A stretch of 64,000 nt of DNA from Vibrio maritimus (GTDB taxonomy: Bacteria > Pseudomonadota > Gammaproteobacteria > Enterobacterales > Vibrionaceae): the NCBI RefSeq assembly GCF_021441885.1, contig NZ_CP090438.1, positions 1,364,001 through 1,428,000 on the forward strand, given 5' to 3'. The notes beneath the pieces are model-generated. The model was not told where the DNA came from, made no database searches, and saw only the letters and a list, made by a program, of their open reading frames with translations. A program made the translations under genes and the position numbers. Shown in pieces: positions 33,114 to 41,869 of this stretch; position 1 is the stretch's first letter, and every line of letters starts with the position of its first letter.

Positions 33114-34562
33114 ATGAAAGGTGATATTGGTGTAATTGGTCTGGCGGTAATGGGTCAGAACCTTATCCTAAACATGAATGACCACGGCTTTAAAGTTGTG
33201 GCTCACAACCGTACTGCTGCAAAAGTTGACGAGTTCCTAGAAGGTCCAGCGAAAGGCACAAATATTGTTGGCGCATACTCACTAGAAGAGCTAGTTGAGA
33301 AGCTAGAATCGCCACGTAAAGTGATGCTTATGGTACGTGCTGGTGACGTTGTCGATAAGTTCATCGAAGCTCTAGTTCCACTACTAGATAAAGGTGACAT
33401 CATCATTGATGGTGGTAACACGAACTACCCAGATACAAACCGCCGCGTTGCTGCTCTTCGTGAGAAAGGCATCCACTTCATCGGTACCGGTGTTTCTGGT
33501 GGTGAAGAAGGCGCACGTTTTGGACCTTCAATCATGCCTGGTGGCGCTGCAGAAGCTTGGGAAGCGGTTAAGCCTATCTTCCAAGGTATCTCTGCAAAAA
33601 CTGACGCTGGCGAGCCTTGCTGTGACTGGGTTGGTAACGATGGTGCAGGTCACTTCGTTAAGATGGTACACAACGGTATCGAATACGGCGACATGCAGCT
33701 GATCACTGAAGCGTATCAGTTCATGAAAGACGGTCTAGGCATGTCTGCTGACGAAATGCAGGCAGTGTTTGCTGACTGGAACAAAACAGAACTAGACAGC
33801 TACCTAGTAGAAATTACTGCTGACATTCTTGGCTACAAAGATGAAGACGGCGAGCCATTAGTAGAGAAGATCCTTGATACTGCGGGCCAAAAAGGCACAG
33901 GTAAATGGACAGGTATCAACGCACTTGACCTAGGTATTCCGCTAACGCTTATCTCTGAGTCTGTATTCTCTCGTTGTCTGTCTGCTCTTAAAGACCAGCG
34001 CGTTGAGGCTGAGTCTCTATTCGGTAAAACAATCACGCCAGTAGAAGGTGACAAGCAAGAGTGGGTTGATGCACTTCGTCAAGCGCTACTCGCTTCTAAG
34101 ATCATCTCTTACGCTCAAGGTTTCATGTTAATGCGTGAAGCATCAAACGAGAACGGCTGGGATCTAAACTACGGTAACGTAGCTCTGATGTGGCGTGGTG
34201 GTTGTATCATCCGCTCTGCATTCCTAGGCAACATCCGTGATGCTTACGAAGCGAACCCAGATATCGCATTCCTAGGTTCTGATGAGTACTTCAAAAATAT
34301 CCTTCAAAGCAGCCTAGCGGCATGGCGTAAAGTAGCAGCGAAATCTCTAGAGGCAGGCATCCCAATGCCATGTACGATTTCTGCGCTATCTTTCCTAGAT
34401 GGCTACACAACAGCGCGTCTGCCAGCGAACCTGCTTCAAGCTCAACGTGACTACTTCGGTGCTCACACTTACGAGCGTACTGATCGTCCACGTGGTGAGT
34501 TCTTCCACACTAACTGGACTGGTACGGGCGGCGACACTGCGTCTACAACTTACGACGTGTAA
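33114..34562 (+). CDS. gnd: 6-phosphogluconate dehydrogenase Gnd
   Basis: Decarboxylating NADP-dependent 6-phosphogluconate dehydrogenase, making ribulose 5-phosphate; 482 residues with this start. The N-terminal Rossmann motif is IGVIGLAVMGQNLILNMNDHG (from residue 4). The catalytic lysine lies in GAGHFVKMVHNGIEYGDMQLI, typical of the enzyme. The C-terminal portion includes QRDYFGAHTYERTD and HTNWTG. Start codons at 33102, 33111 and 33114 are all in frame; 33114 fits the MKGDIGVIGLAVMG consensus and lies 5 bases from GGAGA. A strong terminator follows. Confidence 0.97.
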   Translation: MKGDIGVIGLAVMGQNLILNMNDHGFKVVAHNRTAAKVDEFLEGPAKGTNIVGAYSLEELVEKLESPRKVMLMVRAGDVVDKFIEALVPLLDKGDIIIDGGNTNYPDTNRRVAALREKGIHFIGTGVSGGEEGARFGPSIMPGGAAEAWEAVKPIFQGISAKTDAGEPCCDWVGNDGAGHFVKMVHNGIEYGDMQLITEAYQFMKDGLGMSADEMQAVFADWNKTELDSYLVEITADILGYKDEDGEPLVEKILDTAGQKGTGKWTGINALDLGIPLTLISESVFSRCLSALKDQRVEAESLFGKTITPVEGDKQEWVDALRQALLASKIISYAQGFMLMREASNENGWDLNYGNVALMWRGGCIIRSAFLGNIRDAYEANPDIAFLGSDEYFKNILQSSLAAWRKVAAKSLEAGIPMPCTISALSFLDGYTTARLPANLLQAQRDYFGAHTYERTDRPRGEFFHTNWTGTGGDTASTTYDV

Positions 34563-34589
34563 GCGGTTTAAGATACAAAGCTAATTCGA

Positions 34590-34618
34590 GCCTCGCTATC
34601 AAGCGAGGCTTTTTTTTT
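34590..34618 (+). terminator. Rho-independent terminator after gnd
   Basis: Stem GCCTCGC / GCGAGGC with a 6-base loop and a run of nine T. A classic strong terminator. Confidence 0.93.
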
Positions 34619-34774
34619 GCGCATTATACAACCGTCAAGGGTGGTGGAGCTTGATCTATTCGAATCCGATATAACTTCTAATTTAGGCGGAAATAAGCCG
34701 TCTGTCATAATGTGCCATGACAATGATGTTTACATTGGTTCGTCCGTTTATCGGTCAACCTATAAGGATATTTT

Positions 34775-35143
34775 ATGAGCACATACCTCAACATACTCTC
34801 TGCGGAACCGGAGTTGATGAGCAAATTAACTCGCTCTCCTCTTCTTGATTTATCAACGGCAATTGAACTAACGCCACTGGATGGTCGACCTACTTATGCG
34901 TTTTATGGGGATAAGATTGAAAACCACTCTTCGTTAGAAAGACTATCTCGTGAGCAACCGGGAGAGGGCATTTACTATCGCTATACCAATACCGAGCTTA
35001 ATGGTGCCGATAGTGGTCTGGTAAACTACCGTGAAGGCATAACTCGAGTTCTACTTAAATACCTCAATGACCAGTCGGATTCGCTGAGCTATCAAAGAGA
35101 GTTACTCGACGAAACGCAAGCAATCATACCTACACCGAAATAA
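34775..35143 (+). CDS. Hypothetical protein, 122 residues
   Basis: I do not recognise this protein. It has 122 residues, no signal peptide and no membrane helix, and is mildly acidic. The middle is rich in charged and small polar residues (REQPGEGIYYRYTNTELN near 60-77). The start at 34775 has AAGGAT 6 bases upstream, which supports it being real, as does a full open frame after gnd's terminator. It stands alone, with its own 150-base upstream region. It could be a Vibrio-specific protein of unknown role. Confidence 0.65.
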   Translation: MSTYLNILSAEPELMSKLTRSPLLDLSTAIELTPLDGRPTYAFYGDKIENHSSLERLSREQPGEGIYYRYTNTELNGADSGLVNYREGITRVLLKYLNDQSDSLSYQRELLDETQAIIPTPK

Positions 35144-35279
35144 GTTACCTCTCTTTATCAACCTAACAGGCGCTGGCTCAATCATTAACTAATCGTCAAC
35201 GCCTGTTTAGAAACTCAAAACCACCTTCCCAATTAGCGCGATACACTTAGCCACACGATACGATTTGAGGATAGAGCTA

Positions 35280-35516
35280 GTGAAACAATCGCCAATTAAA
35301 GAATTTTTCCTAAAACAAGCGCAAGAGTGGAAAGAGCAGGGTTTTACCTGTCGAATGATGGCGCTTGAAATGCAAAAGCATGGCTTGTACGTGGGTTGGT
35401 ACATGAGTGACATCCAATCTCGACTGAATGGCTACACGGTGCGCTATTGTACAGAGGTCGGTAAAGTTCGCTCGTCGCCTTATGGTTGGTCTAAAGTCTA
35501 CAAGTTAATCGAATAG
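35280..35516 (+). CDS. Hypothetical small protein, 78 residues
   Basis: A short open frame of 78 codons starting with GTG at 35280, with GAGG some 9 bases upstream. The sequence has a basic N-terminal helix (KEFFLKQAQEWKEQG), then SRLNGYTVRYCTEVGK, ending WSKVYKLIE. I recognise no family. No signal peptide or membrane helix is evident. A TTG at 35265 would add five residues. It lies alone between two unrelated genes; the good codon pattern supports coding. Confidence 0.55.
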   Translation: MKQSPIKEFFLKQAQEWKEQGFTCRMMALEMQKHGLYVGWYMSDIQSRLNGYTVRYCTEVGKVRSSPYGWSKVYKLIE

Positions 35517-35631
35517 CACTCAGTTGGTTACCTTTGCACCGAACGCAATAAACATTTGTGATTTTGGTAGTAAATCGAACGTACACATACTGCTAGACTG
35601 ACGGGACAACAATCAAAACTAAGGAGAAGTT

Positions 35632-36438
35632 ATGTCCCTTTCTATTCCAACGCTTGGTGCGGGTACATTTCGCTTAAAGGGTGATGACGCTTACAACTCA
35701 GTAAAAATGGCTCTTGAGGCTGGCTACCGTCACATCGATACCGCTCAAATCTACGGAAACGAGAAAGAAGTAGGGCAAGCGATTGCTGACTCGGGTATCG
35801 CACGTGATGAGCTTTTTGTGACAACAAAGATCTGGATGGATAAGCTTGGCAAAGGCTCTTTCATCCCAAGCCTTGATGAGAGTTTGAAAGATCTACAACT
35901 CGAACACGTTGATCTCCTTCTTATTCACTGGCCGCTAAAAGATGAGGCAGTGCCAATGGAGGAGTACCTTCAAGAGCTCAAGCATGCTCAAGATTCTGGT
36001 TTGGCACGATATATCGGCGTGTCGAATTTTACGGTAGCGCAAATGAAGCAGGCGATTGAGATTCTTGGTGAAGGCGTGCTTTACACCAATCAGGTGGAAG
36101 TGCACCCATACTTGCAGAACGCTCAAGTTGTCGATTTCTGCAAGCAGAACGAGATGATTGTGACAGGCTACATGCCGTTCGCCTATGGTGATGTATTGAA
36201 AGATGGCTCTATTAAGCACATCGCTGAAAAGCACGGTGCGACTCCTGCACAAGTCGTGCTTGCTTGGATGGCTAAGTCAGGTTTTGTCACTATCCCATCG
36301 TCGACGAAAAAGGCAAACATCGAGAGTAACTTAGGTTATGTTGATGTTGTGCTAAACGATGAAGATATGGCAACGATTGCTAACCTAGATCGTGGTCACC
36401 GCTTAGCGAACCCTGATTTCGCACCAGAGTGGGACTAG
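35632..36438 (+). CDS. dkgB: 2,5-didehydrogluconate reductase B (aldo/keto reductase)
   Basis: NADPH-dependent aldo/keto reductase of 268 residues, the size of DkgB. The N-terminus LGAGTFRLKGDDAYNSVKMAL, the active-site region GYRHIDTAQIYGNEKEVGQA (catalytic Asp and Tyr), the lysine in VTTKIWMDKLG and the histidine in LLIHWPL are all conserved. The last residues, NPDFAPEWD, match DkgB. In E. coli DkgB reduces 2,5-diketo-D-gluconate and methylglyoxal. ATG with AAGGAG upstream. Alone, then a strong terminator shared with the converging gene. Confidence 0.9.
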   Translation: MSLSIPTLGAGTFRLKGDDAYNSVKMALEAGYRHIDTAQIYGNEKEVGQAIADSGIARDELFVTTKIWMDKLGKGSFIPSLDESLKDLQLEHVDLLLIHWPLKDEAVPMEEYLQELKHAQDSGLARYIGVSNFTVAQMKQAIEILGEGVLYTNQVEVHPYLQNAQVVDFCKQNEMIVTGYMPFAYGDVLKDGSIKHIAEKHGATPAQVVLAWMAKSGFVTIPSSTKKANIESNLGYVDVVLNDEDMATIANLDRGHRLANPDFAPEWD

Positions 36439-36469
36439 ATTTAGTATTTTATTCACAGCGATTCTAACG

Positions 36470-36500
36470 AAAAACGTCAGGCATTTGCCTGACGTTTTTT
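36470..36500. terminator. Bidirectional terminator between dkgB and yajD
   Basis: Stem AAAACGTCAGGCA / TGCCTGACGTTTT with a 2-4 base apex, A-rich on one side and T-rich on the other. Confidence 0.92.
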
Positions 36501-36505
36501 TATCG

Positions 36506-36853
36506 CTACTTCTTTTTCATCATATTGGCGAGATCGGCAAAAGGGTTGTGAGTAGCCGCTTGGTGATTATCTTCGCCGGGCTTCACTTCGCTGCCGTAAA
36601 GCTCATGCTCTGTATATTTTGAATGCTCATGGTCGTGGCAGTACAAGCACAATAGTTCCCAGTTACTCCCATCTTCAGGGTTATTTGTGTGGTCATGGTC
36701 TTTGTGATGAACTGTGAGTTCGCGTAGGTTTGAATAGACAAACTCACGAGCGCAGCTACCACAAACCCAAGGGTATAACTTAAGTGCCTTTTCACGATAG
36801 TCGCTCTCTTTACGCGCGTAGGCGGCACTGGTACCGAAATAGTCAGAAGACAT
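36506..36853 (-). CDS. yajD: HNH nuclease family protein YajD
   Basis: HNH-fold protein of 115 residues, the same length as E. coli YajD. The zinc and HNH motif is spread over WVCGSCAREFVYSNLRELTVHH (CxxC and the first His), then NWELLCLYCHDHEHSKY (CxxC and final His). It probably binds zinc and may nick nucleic acid; its cellular role is unproven. The true start is ATG at 36853; reading further upstream runs into ynjF. It is 8 bases after the ynjF stop, so it may be cotranscribed with the ynj transporter operon. Confidence 0.88.
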   Translation of the reverse strand: MSSDYFGTSAAYARKESDYREKALKLYPWVCGSCAREFVYSNLRELTVHHKDHDHTNNPEDGSNWELLCLYCHDHEHSKYTEHELYGSEVKPGEDNHQAATHNPFADLANMMKKK

Positions 36854-36861
36854 GCTGTTCC

Positions 36862-37470
36862 TTACTCTTTTAACGTGTGGAAGCCTGAGAAAATGCGAGT
36901 GAATGTGGTAAACCAGCAAGCGGTACCAAATACAAACGCAATCGCCGCAAAGTGTTGCGGGAACAAGCAAAGTAGCACAAAACACCCTATGGTTTCTGTG
37001 CCTTCAGTCAAACCGCTCATGTAATAGAGCGATTTGTGTTGATAGACAGGGTTTTCAATGCCTCGTTTTCCAGCCATAACGGCAAACGCCAAGAAGCTAG
37101 TTCCGGTTCCGATGAATGAAAAAATGAGAAACGCACCGGCAATGGCATTTTGTTCCGGATTTGCGATAACAAAGCCAAACGGAATTAGAGAATAAAACAA
37201 GAAGTCGAGGCTGATGTCGAGAAAACCGCCGGCATCACTGATTCCTTGTATTCGAGCCAGTGCTCCGTCTAATCCATCGCAAATACGATTAAGAACAATG
37301 AGGACAAGGGCAAGTGAGTACTGCTCATAAGCGAGAGCAGGGAAGGCTAAACAGCCAAGAGCAAAACCGAATAAGGTGGTTTGATTTGCAGTAATGCCCG
37401 CTTGGTTTAATACTCTCGCCGACTGCGCTAGTGGCCAACGAATGACTTTGATACTCAATCGATCAAGCAT
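36862..37470 (-). CDS. ynjF: CDP-alcohol phosphatidyltransferase family protein YnjF
   Basis: Membrane enzyme of the CDP-alcohol phosphotransferase family, 202 residues and about five helices. The signature DGALARIQGISDAGGFLD (about residues 62-79) holds the metal-binding Asp residues and the DG..AR motif, with one residue fewer than the usual spacing before the next glycine. In E. coli ynjF lies in ynjBCDEF, and here it follows ynjD with an 8-base overlap (ATGCTTGA), so the gene order supports the name. The alcohol substrate is not known. An upstream M at 37476 is also possible. Confidence 0.85.
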   Translation of the reverse strand: MLDRLSIKVIRWPLAQSARVLNQAGITANQTTLFGFALGCLAFPALAYEQYSLALVLIVLNRICDGLDGALARIQGISDAGGFLDISLDFLFYSLIPFGFVIANPEQNAIAGAFLIFSFIGTGTSFLAFAVMAGKRGIENPVYQHKSLYYMSGLTEGTETIGCFVLLCLFPQHFAAIAFVFGTACWFTTFTRIFSGFHTLKE

Positions 37471-38110
37471 GTGCATTCTCCCATGGCCATTTGAGTACTT
37501 GGCTGCCTTGAGGGATATCATCTTCATCGTGCGTCACCATTAGGGTAGGGATGTTAGCCTGCTTTAATTGCTCGATTACCCAGTCGCGAAACTGTACTCG
37601 TAGTTCCTTATCAAGTTTGCTAAAGGGTTCATCCAATAAGGCAACCTCGGGCTCTGCGAGCAGCATGCGGGTTAGGCTGATTCGGGCTCGTTGTCCTCCG
37701 GAAAGTTGCTCTGGATATTGCTCAGCAAGTTTCGAAAGTCTGACTTTACTTAGTGCTTCCATCGCTTGATCTTTGCGATTCGACCCTTTGATCTCATTGG
37801 GCAAAGCAAACGCTAAATTCTCCCAAACATTCAGGTGAGGAAACAGCAAGTCGTCTTGGAAAAGTATGCCAACACGACGCTTGTGAGGAGGCAAGGTGTC
37901 GATTCGCTGCCCATTGAGCTGAACCTGTCCCGAGTAGGTGAACTCAGGTGCAAGGTGACCGGCGACAACATCGAGCAAGGTCGATTTACCGCAGCCACTG
38001 GGTCCCATCAAAGTCAGAATGGCTCCTGAGTCGATAGAGAAGTTGCAATTAGAAAACAGCACCTCACCATCACGCTTACGGATGGCGAGGTTTTCTAGCA
38101 AGAGCGTCAT
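37463..38110 (-). CDS. ynjD: ABC transporter ATP-binding protein YnjD
   Basis: ATPase of a binding-protein-dependent importer, 215 residues. Walker A is GPSGCGKSTLLD (about residues 36-47), the ABC signature LSGGQRARISLTR (about 135-147), and Walker B VALLDEPFSKLD. The switch histidine is in MVTHDEDD. It overlaps the preceding permease gene ynjC by 35 bases and ynjF by 8, typical of a tightly coupled operon. The importer probably carries a thiamine-like or other small cation/metabolite, but the substrate is unproven. Confidence 0.9.
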   Translation of the reverse strand: MTLLLENLAIRKRDGEVLFSNCNFSIDSGAILTLMGPSGCGKSTLLDVVAGHLAPEFTYSGQVQLNGQRIDTLPPHKRRVGILFQDDLLFPHLNVWENLAFALPNEIKGSNRKDQAMEALSKVRLSKLAEQYPEQLSGGQRARISLTRMLLAEPEVALLDEPFSKLDKELRVQFRDWVIEQLKQANIPTLMVTHDEDDIPQGSQVLKWPWENAHA

Positions 38111-39782
38111 TAACTAACAATCCTTTAAATTTAATTCGGCGATAACGGGTGTGAAGGCGATTAACCAGCACCGCAATGGTGAAAAAGAGCAGAGGCAATA
38201 GAGCTTGGAATAGCGCATATATCGCGGTAACACGTCTATCAAACCCGCTCGAAAGAGCAACTGCTTCGGTTGTTATGGTCGCTATACGTCCTGCGCCTAG
38301 CACCAGTGTTGGTAAATACTGAGCCAGACTCACGCTGATACCGATCGCCCATGCAAAGACGATTGCAGGAAGCAGCAATGGCAGTTTGATGTGAAACCAA
38401 GTATAAAGCGGGCTTTTACCCAGACTCATTGAAGCCTTAGTGAGTTGGTCGTTGAACCCTCGCCAAGGCCCGTCCAGCGATAAATAAACAAATGGAAACG
38501 CGAAGAAGACGTGAGACCAACACACCCAGAATAGATACGCGTTGTCATTGAGTATCAGGGTCGCGACTTGCAAACCAAATAGAATACTCAGTTGCGGAAG
38601 TAACATCGGAATCGCAATCACATAGCCCGGTACCTGCAGACGATACTTGTTTCGATACTCATGCCCAACGATGGCAAGTATCAATGCAATCGAAGCAGAT
38701 ATTATCGCGATGGTTAGACTCTGGCTGATTACGCTAGTCATCCCTTCCCATTCATACTCCCAAAATCGCATTGTATAGCGTGATGGCAACAAATCGGGGA
38801 ATCGCCAGCGCTGAGCAAACGTCCAGATAATAGTAAGCGGTACCATGGCGGTGACGATGCCGGCAATAACTATAAATAGTGATTTTCCCGGAAGGCGAAT
38901 TGCGTAGCGTCCAGAATATTGCCATTGATTCGCGTATTTGACGACGACAAACTCAATCAGTCTAGCCAAGCCGATGAGTAGTGTTGCAATGACAAACAAA
39001 ATAACGGCACCCGCACTGGCTCTTGGAAGTAGGTTGAGGTCTGGATCGTTGAACCACTGCCATACAAGAACGGCAAACGTAGGCGGGTTCGTCGGGCCAA
39101 TAATCAAGGCAACATCAACGACAGATAGGCTATACGCGATGACAGCGAGCATCGGAAAGCGGATCTTCGCAAACCATTGAGGTAGGATGATTTTCCACCA
39201 TGCCGCCGCCTCCGAATAACCAAGCGACGAAGCGATCTTCAATGATTCACACACTTTCAGTTGGCGTAATATTGGAATACTCATCAGCAGAAGAAAGGGC
39301 ACTTCTTTGATGGCAAGCATCAAGGTCAGTCCGATGCCGTAGGGATCTTTTACTAACCAAGGCGCATCACTAAGGCCGGATTGGCTACTGGCTCCAAAGA
39401 GCTCAACAAGTGCCCGTGCCCCAAACCCTGTTGGAGAGAACAGAAACGCAAAGCCGATGGCAAACGCAACGTGTGGCAGCGCCAGAAGTGGCGATAGTGC
39501 CAGTTCAATCTTTTTCCACCAACGACTGTTCCAACTCGCCGCGATAATGGCAAAAGCGAGGAAGCATGCAAAGTAGCTGCTCACAATGGCTGTGGTAAAG
39601 GTGAGCGCGATGGACTTTTCGACACCTTGCCACGCGAAAACATCGGTAAATCCAGTGACGCTAAACTCATTCAGGTTGAGCGGAGGAATGTAACCGAGTG
39701 AAGCCACTACCACACCCGCAAGGCCGGGTATGGTAGGGAGAATGCAGACAACAACCAATATGGCGTACAACAGTCTTAGCAT
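38076..39782 (-). CDS. ynjC: ABC transporter permease YnjC (fused double permease)
   Basis: Membrane permease of 568 residues, about twice the length of a normal importer permease; it contains two permease halves in one chain, as in ThiP/YnjC-type transporters. Each half has a permease loop: ALSPLLALPHVAFAIGFAFL and SLGYSEAAAWWKIILPQWF-like sequence in the first, and SMSLGKSPLYTWFHIKLPLL in the second. About 12 helices are visible. It lies between ynjB and ynjD. The fused form explains why only one permease gene is present in the operon. Confidence 0.88.
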   Translation of the reverse strand: MLRLLYAILVVVCILPTIPGLAGVVVASLGYIPPLNLNEFSVTGFTDVFAWQGVEKSIALTFTTAIVSSYFACFLAFAIIAASWNSRWWKKIELALSPLLALPHVAFAIGFAFLFSPTGFGARALVELFGASSQSGLSDAPWLVKDPYGIGLTLMLAIKEVPFLLLMSIPILRQLKVCESLKIASSLGYSEAAAWWKIILPQWFAKIRFPMLAVIAYSLSVVDVALIIGPTNPPTFAVLVWQWFNDPDLNLLPRASAGAVILFVIATLLIGLARLIEFVVVKYANQWQYSGRYAIRLPGKSLFIVIAGIVTAMVPLTIIWTFAQRWRFPDLLPSRYTMRFWEYEWEGMTSVISQSLTIAIISASIALILAIVGHEYRNKYRLQVPGYVIAIPMLLPQLSILFGLQVATLILNDNAYLFWVCWSHVFFAFPFVYLSLDGPWRGFNDQLTKASMSLGKSPLYTWFHIKLPLLLPAIVFAWAIGISVSLAQYLPTLVLGAGRIATITTEAVALSSGFDRRVTAIYALFQALLPLLFFTIAVLVNRLHTRYRRIKFKGLLVNDALARKPRHP

Positions 39783-39803
39783 AATCGTTAACTCTAGTCT
39801 CGG

Positions 39804-40976
39804 TTAGCTGCCGTAACGTTTGAGCCATTCTTGCTCAAGCGCACTTTGCCAGCTTGGATGAGGTTCGGCAACGGATTTGAACTGTTGAGTCTTAGCTGCG
39901 CTACCTTTTAGATATTGCTTGTTCAACACAGAAGGGTCACCCCAGACGTTGATGTCGCCCTTGCGCGATTGCGCCTCTGGGCTTAACAAGAAGTTTATGG
40001 CAACGAGTGCGCCTTCTTTAGCGTTAGCATTCCATGGTACAGCTAAGAAATGGATGTTGGACAGAGCGCCGCTTTCCATTGCATAAGCCGTTGTGGTGTC
40101 ACTGAGATTGCCACTTGCTTGTGCCGAATACACCGCATTTGGATTAAACGTAATCGCAAGATCAATCTGTCCATCATCAAGCAGTTGGATAGTTTCTGCC
40201 GTGCCAGCAGGGAATTGCTTACCACCGCGCCATGCGACTTTGTGGAACTCATCAAGGTAGTTCCATAGAGGCTGAGTGACACCTGCAAAGTCTGCTTGGT
40301 CCACTGGTTTAGCTAATGAAGGGTCGTTATCAGTGAGTTCGATAAGTAGTGACTTTAGAAAACTGGTCCCATGGAACTCCGGTGGCTTTGGATAGCTGAG
40401 TTTATTTGGATAGGCTTTTGCATAGTTCAGCATCTCCATGTAAGACACGGGTGGATTATTTAGGCTTTGCGTATCATGAATAAAGACTAACTGACCTACA
40501 CCCCAAGGCGCTTCCAGACCTTCAGTAGGTTCTGAGAAGTCACTATCGACGGGAAGCGACTTATCAACATATTGCCAATTCGGAAGGTCTGAAACAAACG
40601 GTCCATAAAGCAGCGCATTGTCTTTCATTGACTTAAAGTTTTCGCCGTTGATCCAAACCATATCGACACTACCGCCGCTGTTTTTGCCAGCGGCTTTCTC
40701 TGCCAGTAGACGTGAACCCGTCTCAGCAATATCGGTGACCTTAACATGATTAAAGTTCACGCCGTATTGTGCTTTCAGCTCTTTGCCTGCCCACTGCAAG
40801 TAGCGGTTGATCTCTTGGCTTCCACCCCAAGCGTGGAAGTAAACTGACTGTCCCTCTGCTTTCTTAACAACGTCGTCCCAGTTCACATCTTCTGCGAAAG
40901 CACTTGATGCTGAAAGTGCGCTTGCAACCATCGCGAGTGAAGAGATGAGCGACGTCTTAAACAATTTATTTTTCAT
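39804..40976 (-). CDS. ynjB: ABC transporter substrate-binding protein YnjB
   Basis: Periplasmic binding protein of 390 residues. With ATG at 40976, the N-terminus is a classic signal peptide (MKNKLFKTSLISSLAMVASA, cut near SSAFA). The mature protein has YFHAWGGSQEINRYLQWAGK and a VDMVWINGENFKSMKDNALL segment, as in the YnjB group. An ATG 12 bases upstream is less likely because GGAT is 7 bases before the inner one. First gene of a ynjB-ynjC-ynjD-ynjF operon. The ynjE sulfurtransferase of E. coli is absent here. The ligand is unknown. Confidence 0.88.
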   Translation of the reverse strand: MKNKLFKTSLISSLAMVASALSASSAFAEDVNWDDVVKKAEGQSVYFHAWGGSQEINRYLQWAGKELKAQYGVNFNHVKVTDIAETGSRLLAEKAAGKNSGGSVDMVWINGENFKSMKDNALLYGPFVSDLPNWQYVDKSLPVDSDFSEPTEGLEAPWGVGQLVFIHDTQSLNNPPVSYMEMLNYAKAYPNKLSYPKPPEFHGTSFLKSLLIELTDNDPSLAKPVDQADFAGVTQPLWNYLDEFHKVAWRGGKQFPAGTAETIQLLDDGQIDLAITFNPNAVYSAQASGNLSDTTTAYAMESGALSNIHFLAVPWNANAKEGALVAINFLLSPEAQSRKGDINVWGDPSVLNKQYLKGSAAKTQQFKSVAEPHPSWQSALEQEWLKRYGS

Positions 40977-41177
40977 TCTGTTATCCATTTTATGTCGTAT
41001 GTGGCTAACCTTGCCTAGTTGTTAATAAATGATAGTAAAGGTTGCCGAGCGATAATCAATAGCCTTGGTGCTAACAGTAGAGTTATCACTAGATTCTTAT
41101 CAGCCAACATGACCGAGACGACACGAAAAAAATTTCAATGCCGTTGAATAAATTAGGATTTTGGAAAGCGAATACAA

Positions 41178-41193
41178 ACGTCTTGTAAGACGT
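41178..41193. other. Palindrome upstream of the ynj operon
   Basis: ACGTCTTGTAAGACGT, a perfect 7-bp inverted repeat with a 2-base centre, about 200 bases upstream of ynjB and 38 bases before the 3' end of the next gene. No T tract. Possibly a protein site or hairpin. Confidence 0.35.
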
Positions 41194-41230
41194 ATCGCTG
41201 TTTGGGTGGAGTAGAGGGAGCGAGTATCAG

Positions 41231-41455
41231 TTAAAAACGAGCAATCATACTTTTTAATCTGGCATCGATACAGGTATTGAATGAACGAGTTAGATGCCCC
41301 TGCTCAAAGATTTCCACTCTTGCTAACTGAGCGGTTTGATTCGGGCAATCGCTTCCGAGTTCATCGAGGAGCATTCCTATCTGATAAAACTCTAATCGTG
41401 CTTCCGTGGTCGGTGTGGCGCTGTCCATTGAGTGGATTCTGACTAGGGCTTTCAT
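41231..41455 (-). CDS. Hypothetical small protein, 74 residues
   Basis: A 74-residue open frame with a very good ribosome-binding site (GAGGAG, 6 bases before the ATG), which makes it likely to be a real gene. Sequence MKALVRIHSMDSATPTTEAR, then VEIFEQGHLTRSFNTCID and a C-terminal KSMIARF. I recognise no family and see no membrane helix or signal peptide. It lies between ynjB and another small protein gene, both on the same strand but separated by more than 100 bases. Confidence 0.6.
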   Translation of the reverse strand: MKALVRIHSMDSATPTTEARLEFYQIGMLLDELGSDCPNQTAQLARVEIFEQGHLTRSFNTCIDARLKSMIARF

Positions 41456-41590
41456 AACATGCTCCTCAATTCACGTAGGTCATAAGCGGTTTTACGCTTT
41501 CATGAGGAACAGGACCAATGATGATAGATATAAATTTCATTAGGTGAGCTTGATTCCAAAAACTTGGAGACTGTGCTCAGGAATTGTTGG

Positions 41591-41869
41591 TTAGCTGACC
41601 AAGCCGTTACGGACGAGTCCGCGTTTTACGCTCTTGCATAGTTTGCCAAAACGACGCAGTTCTTCAAAGTTTGGAGCGATACCACGATCAAGTGCCGACT
41701 CCCAATAGCTGACTTCTGTTTCGACAAGCTCCATCAGCTTTTTTGGGCAGCCGATGCAAGAATTATCGGGCCCACACACAAACGTGTCTTCACTGTAGAG
41801 GGGAAGCTCTGCTTTGACTGAATCTATTAGTTCTAGTGTTGCGACCGCAAGGCTGGGTTTAGCGCTCAT
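41591..41869 (-). CDS. Small cysteine-motif protein, 92 residues
   Basis: A protein of 92 residues with the motif CGPDNSCIGCPKK (about residues 32-44, Cys-x5-Cys-x2-Cys), suggesting a metal or iron-sulfur site. The rest is helical and ends VKRGLVRNGLVS. I recognise no named family, but its cysteine spacing looks specific. ATG at 41869 has no clear ribosome-binding site; a GTG at 41929 would add 20 residues. Alone, with no operon partner. It may be a Vibrio-specific small protein. Confidence 0.6.
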   Translation of the reverse strand: MSAKPSLAVATLELIDSVKAELPLYSEDTFVCGPDNSCIGCPKKLMELVETEVSYWESALDRGIAPNFEELRRFGKLCKSVKRGLVRNGLVS

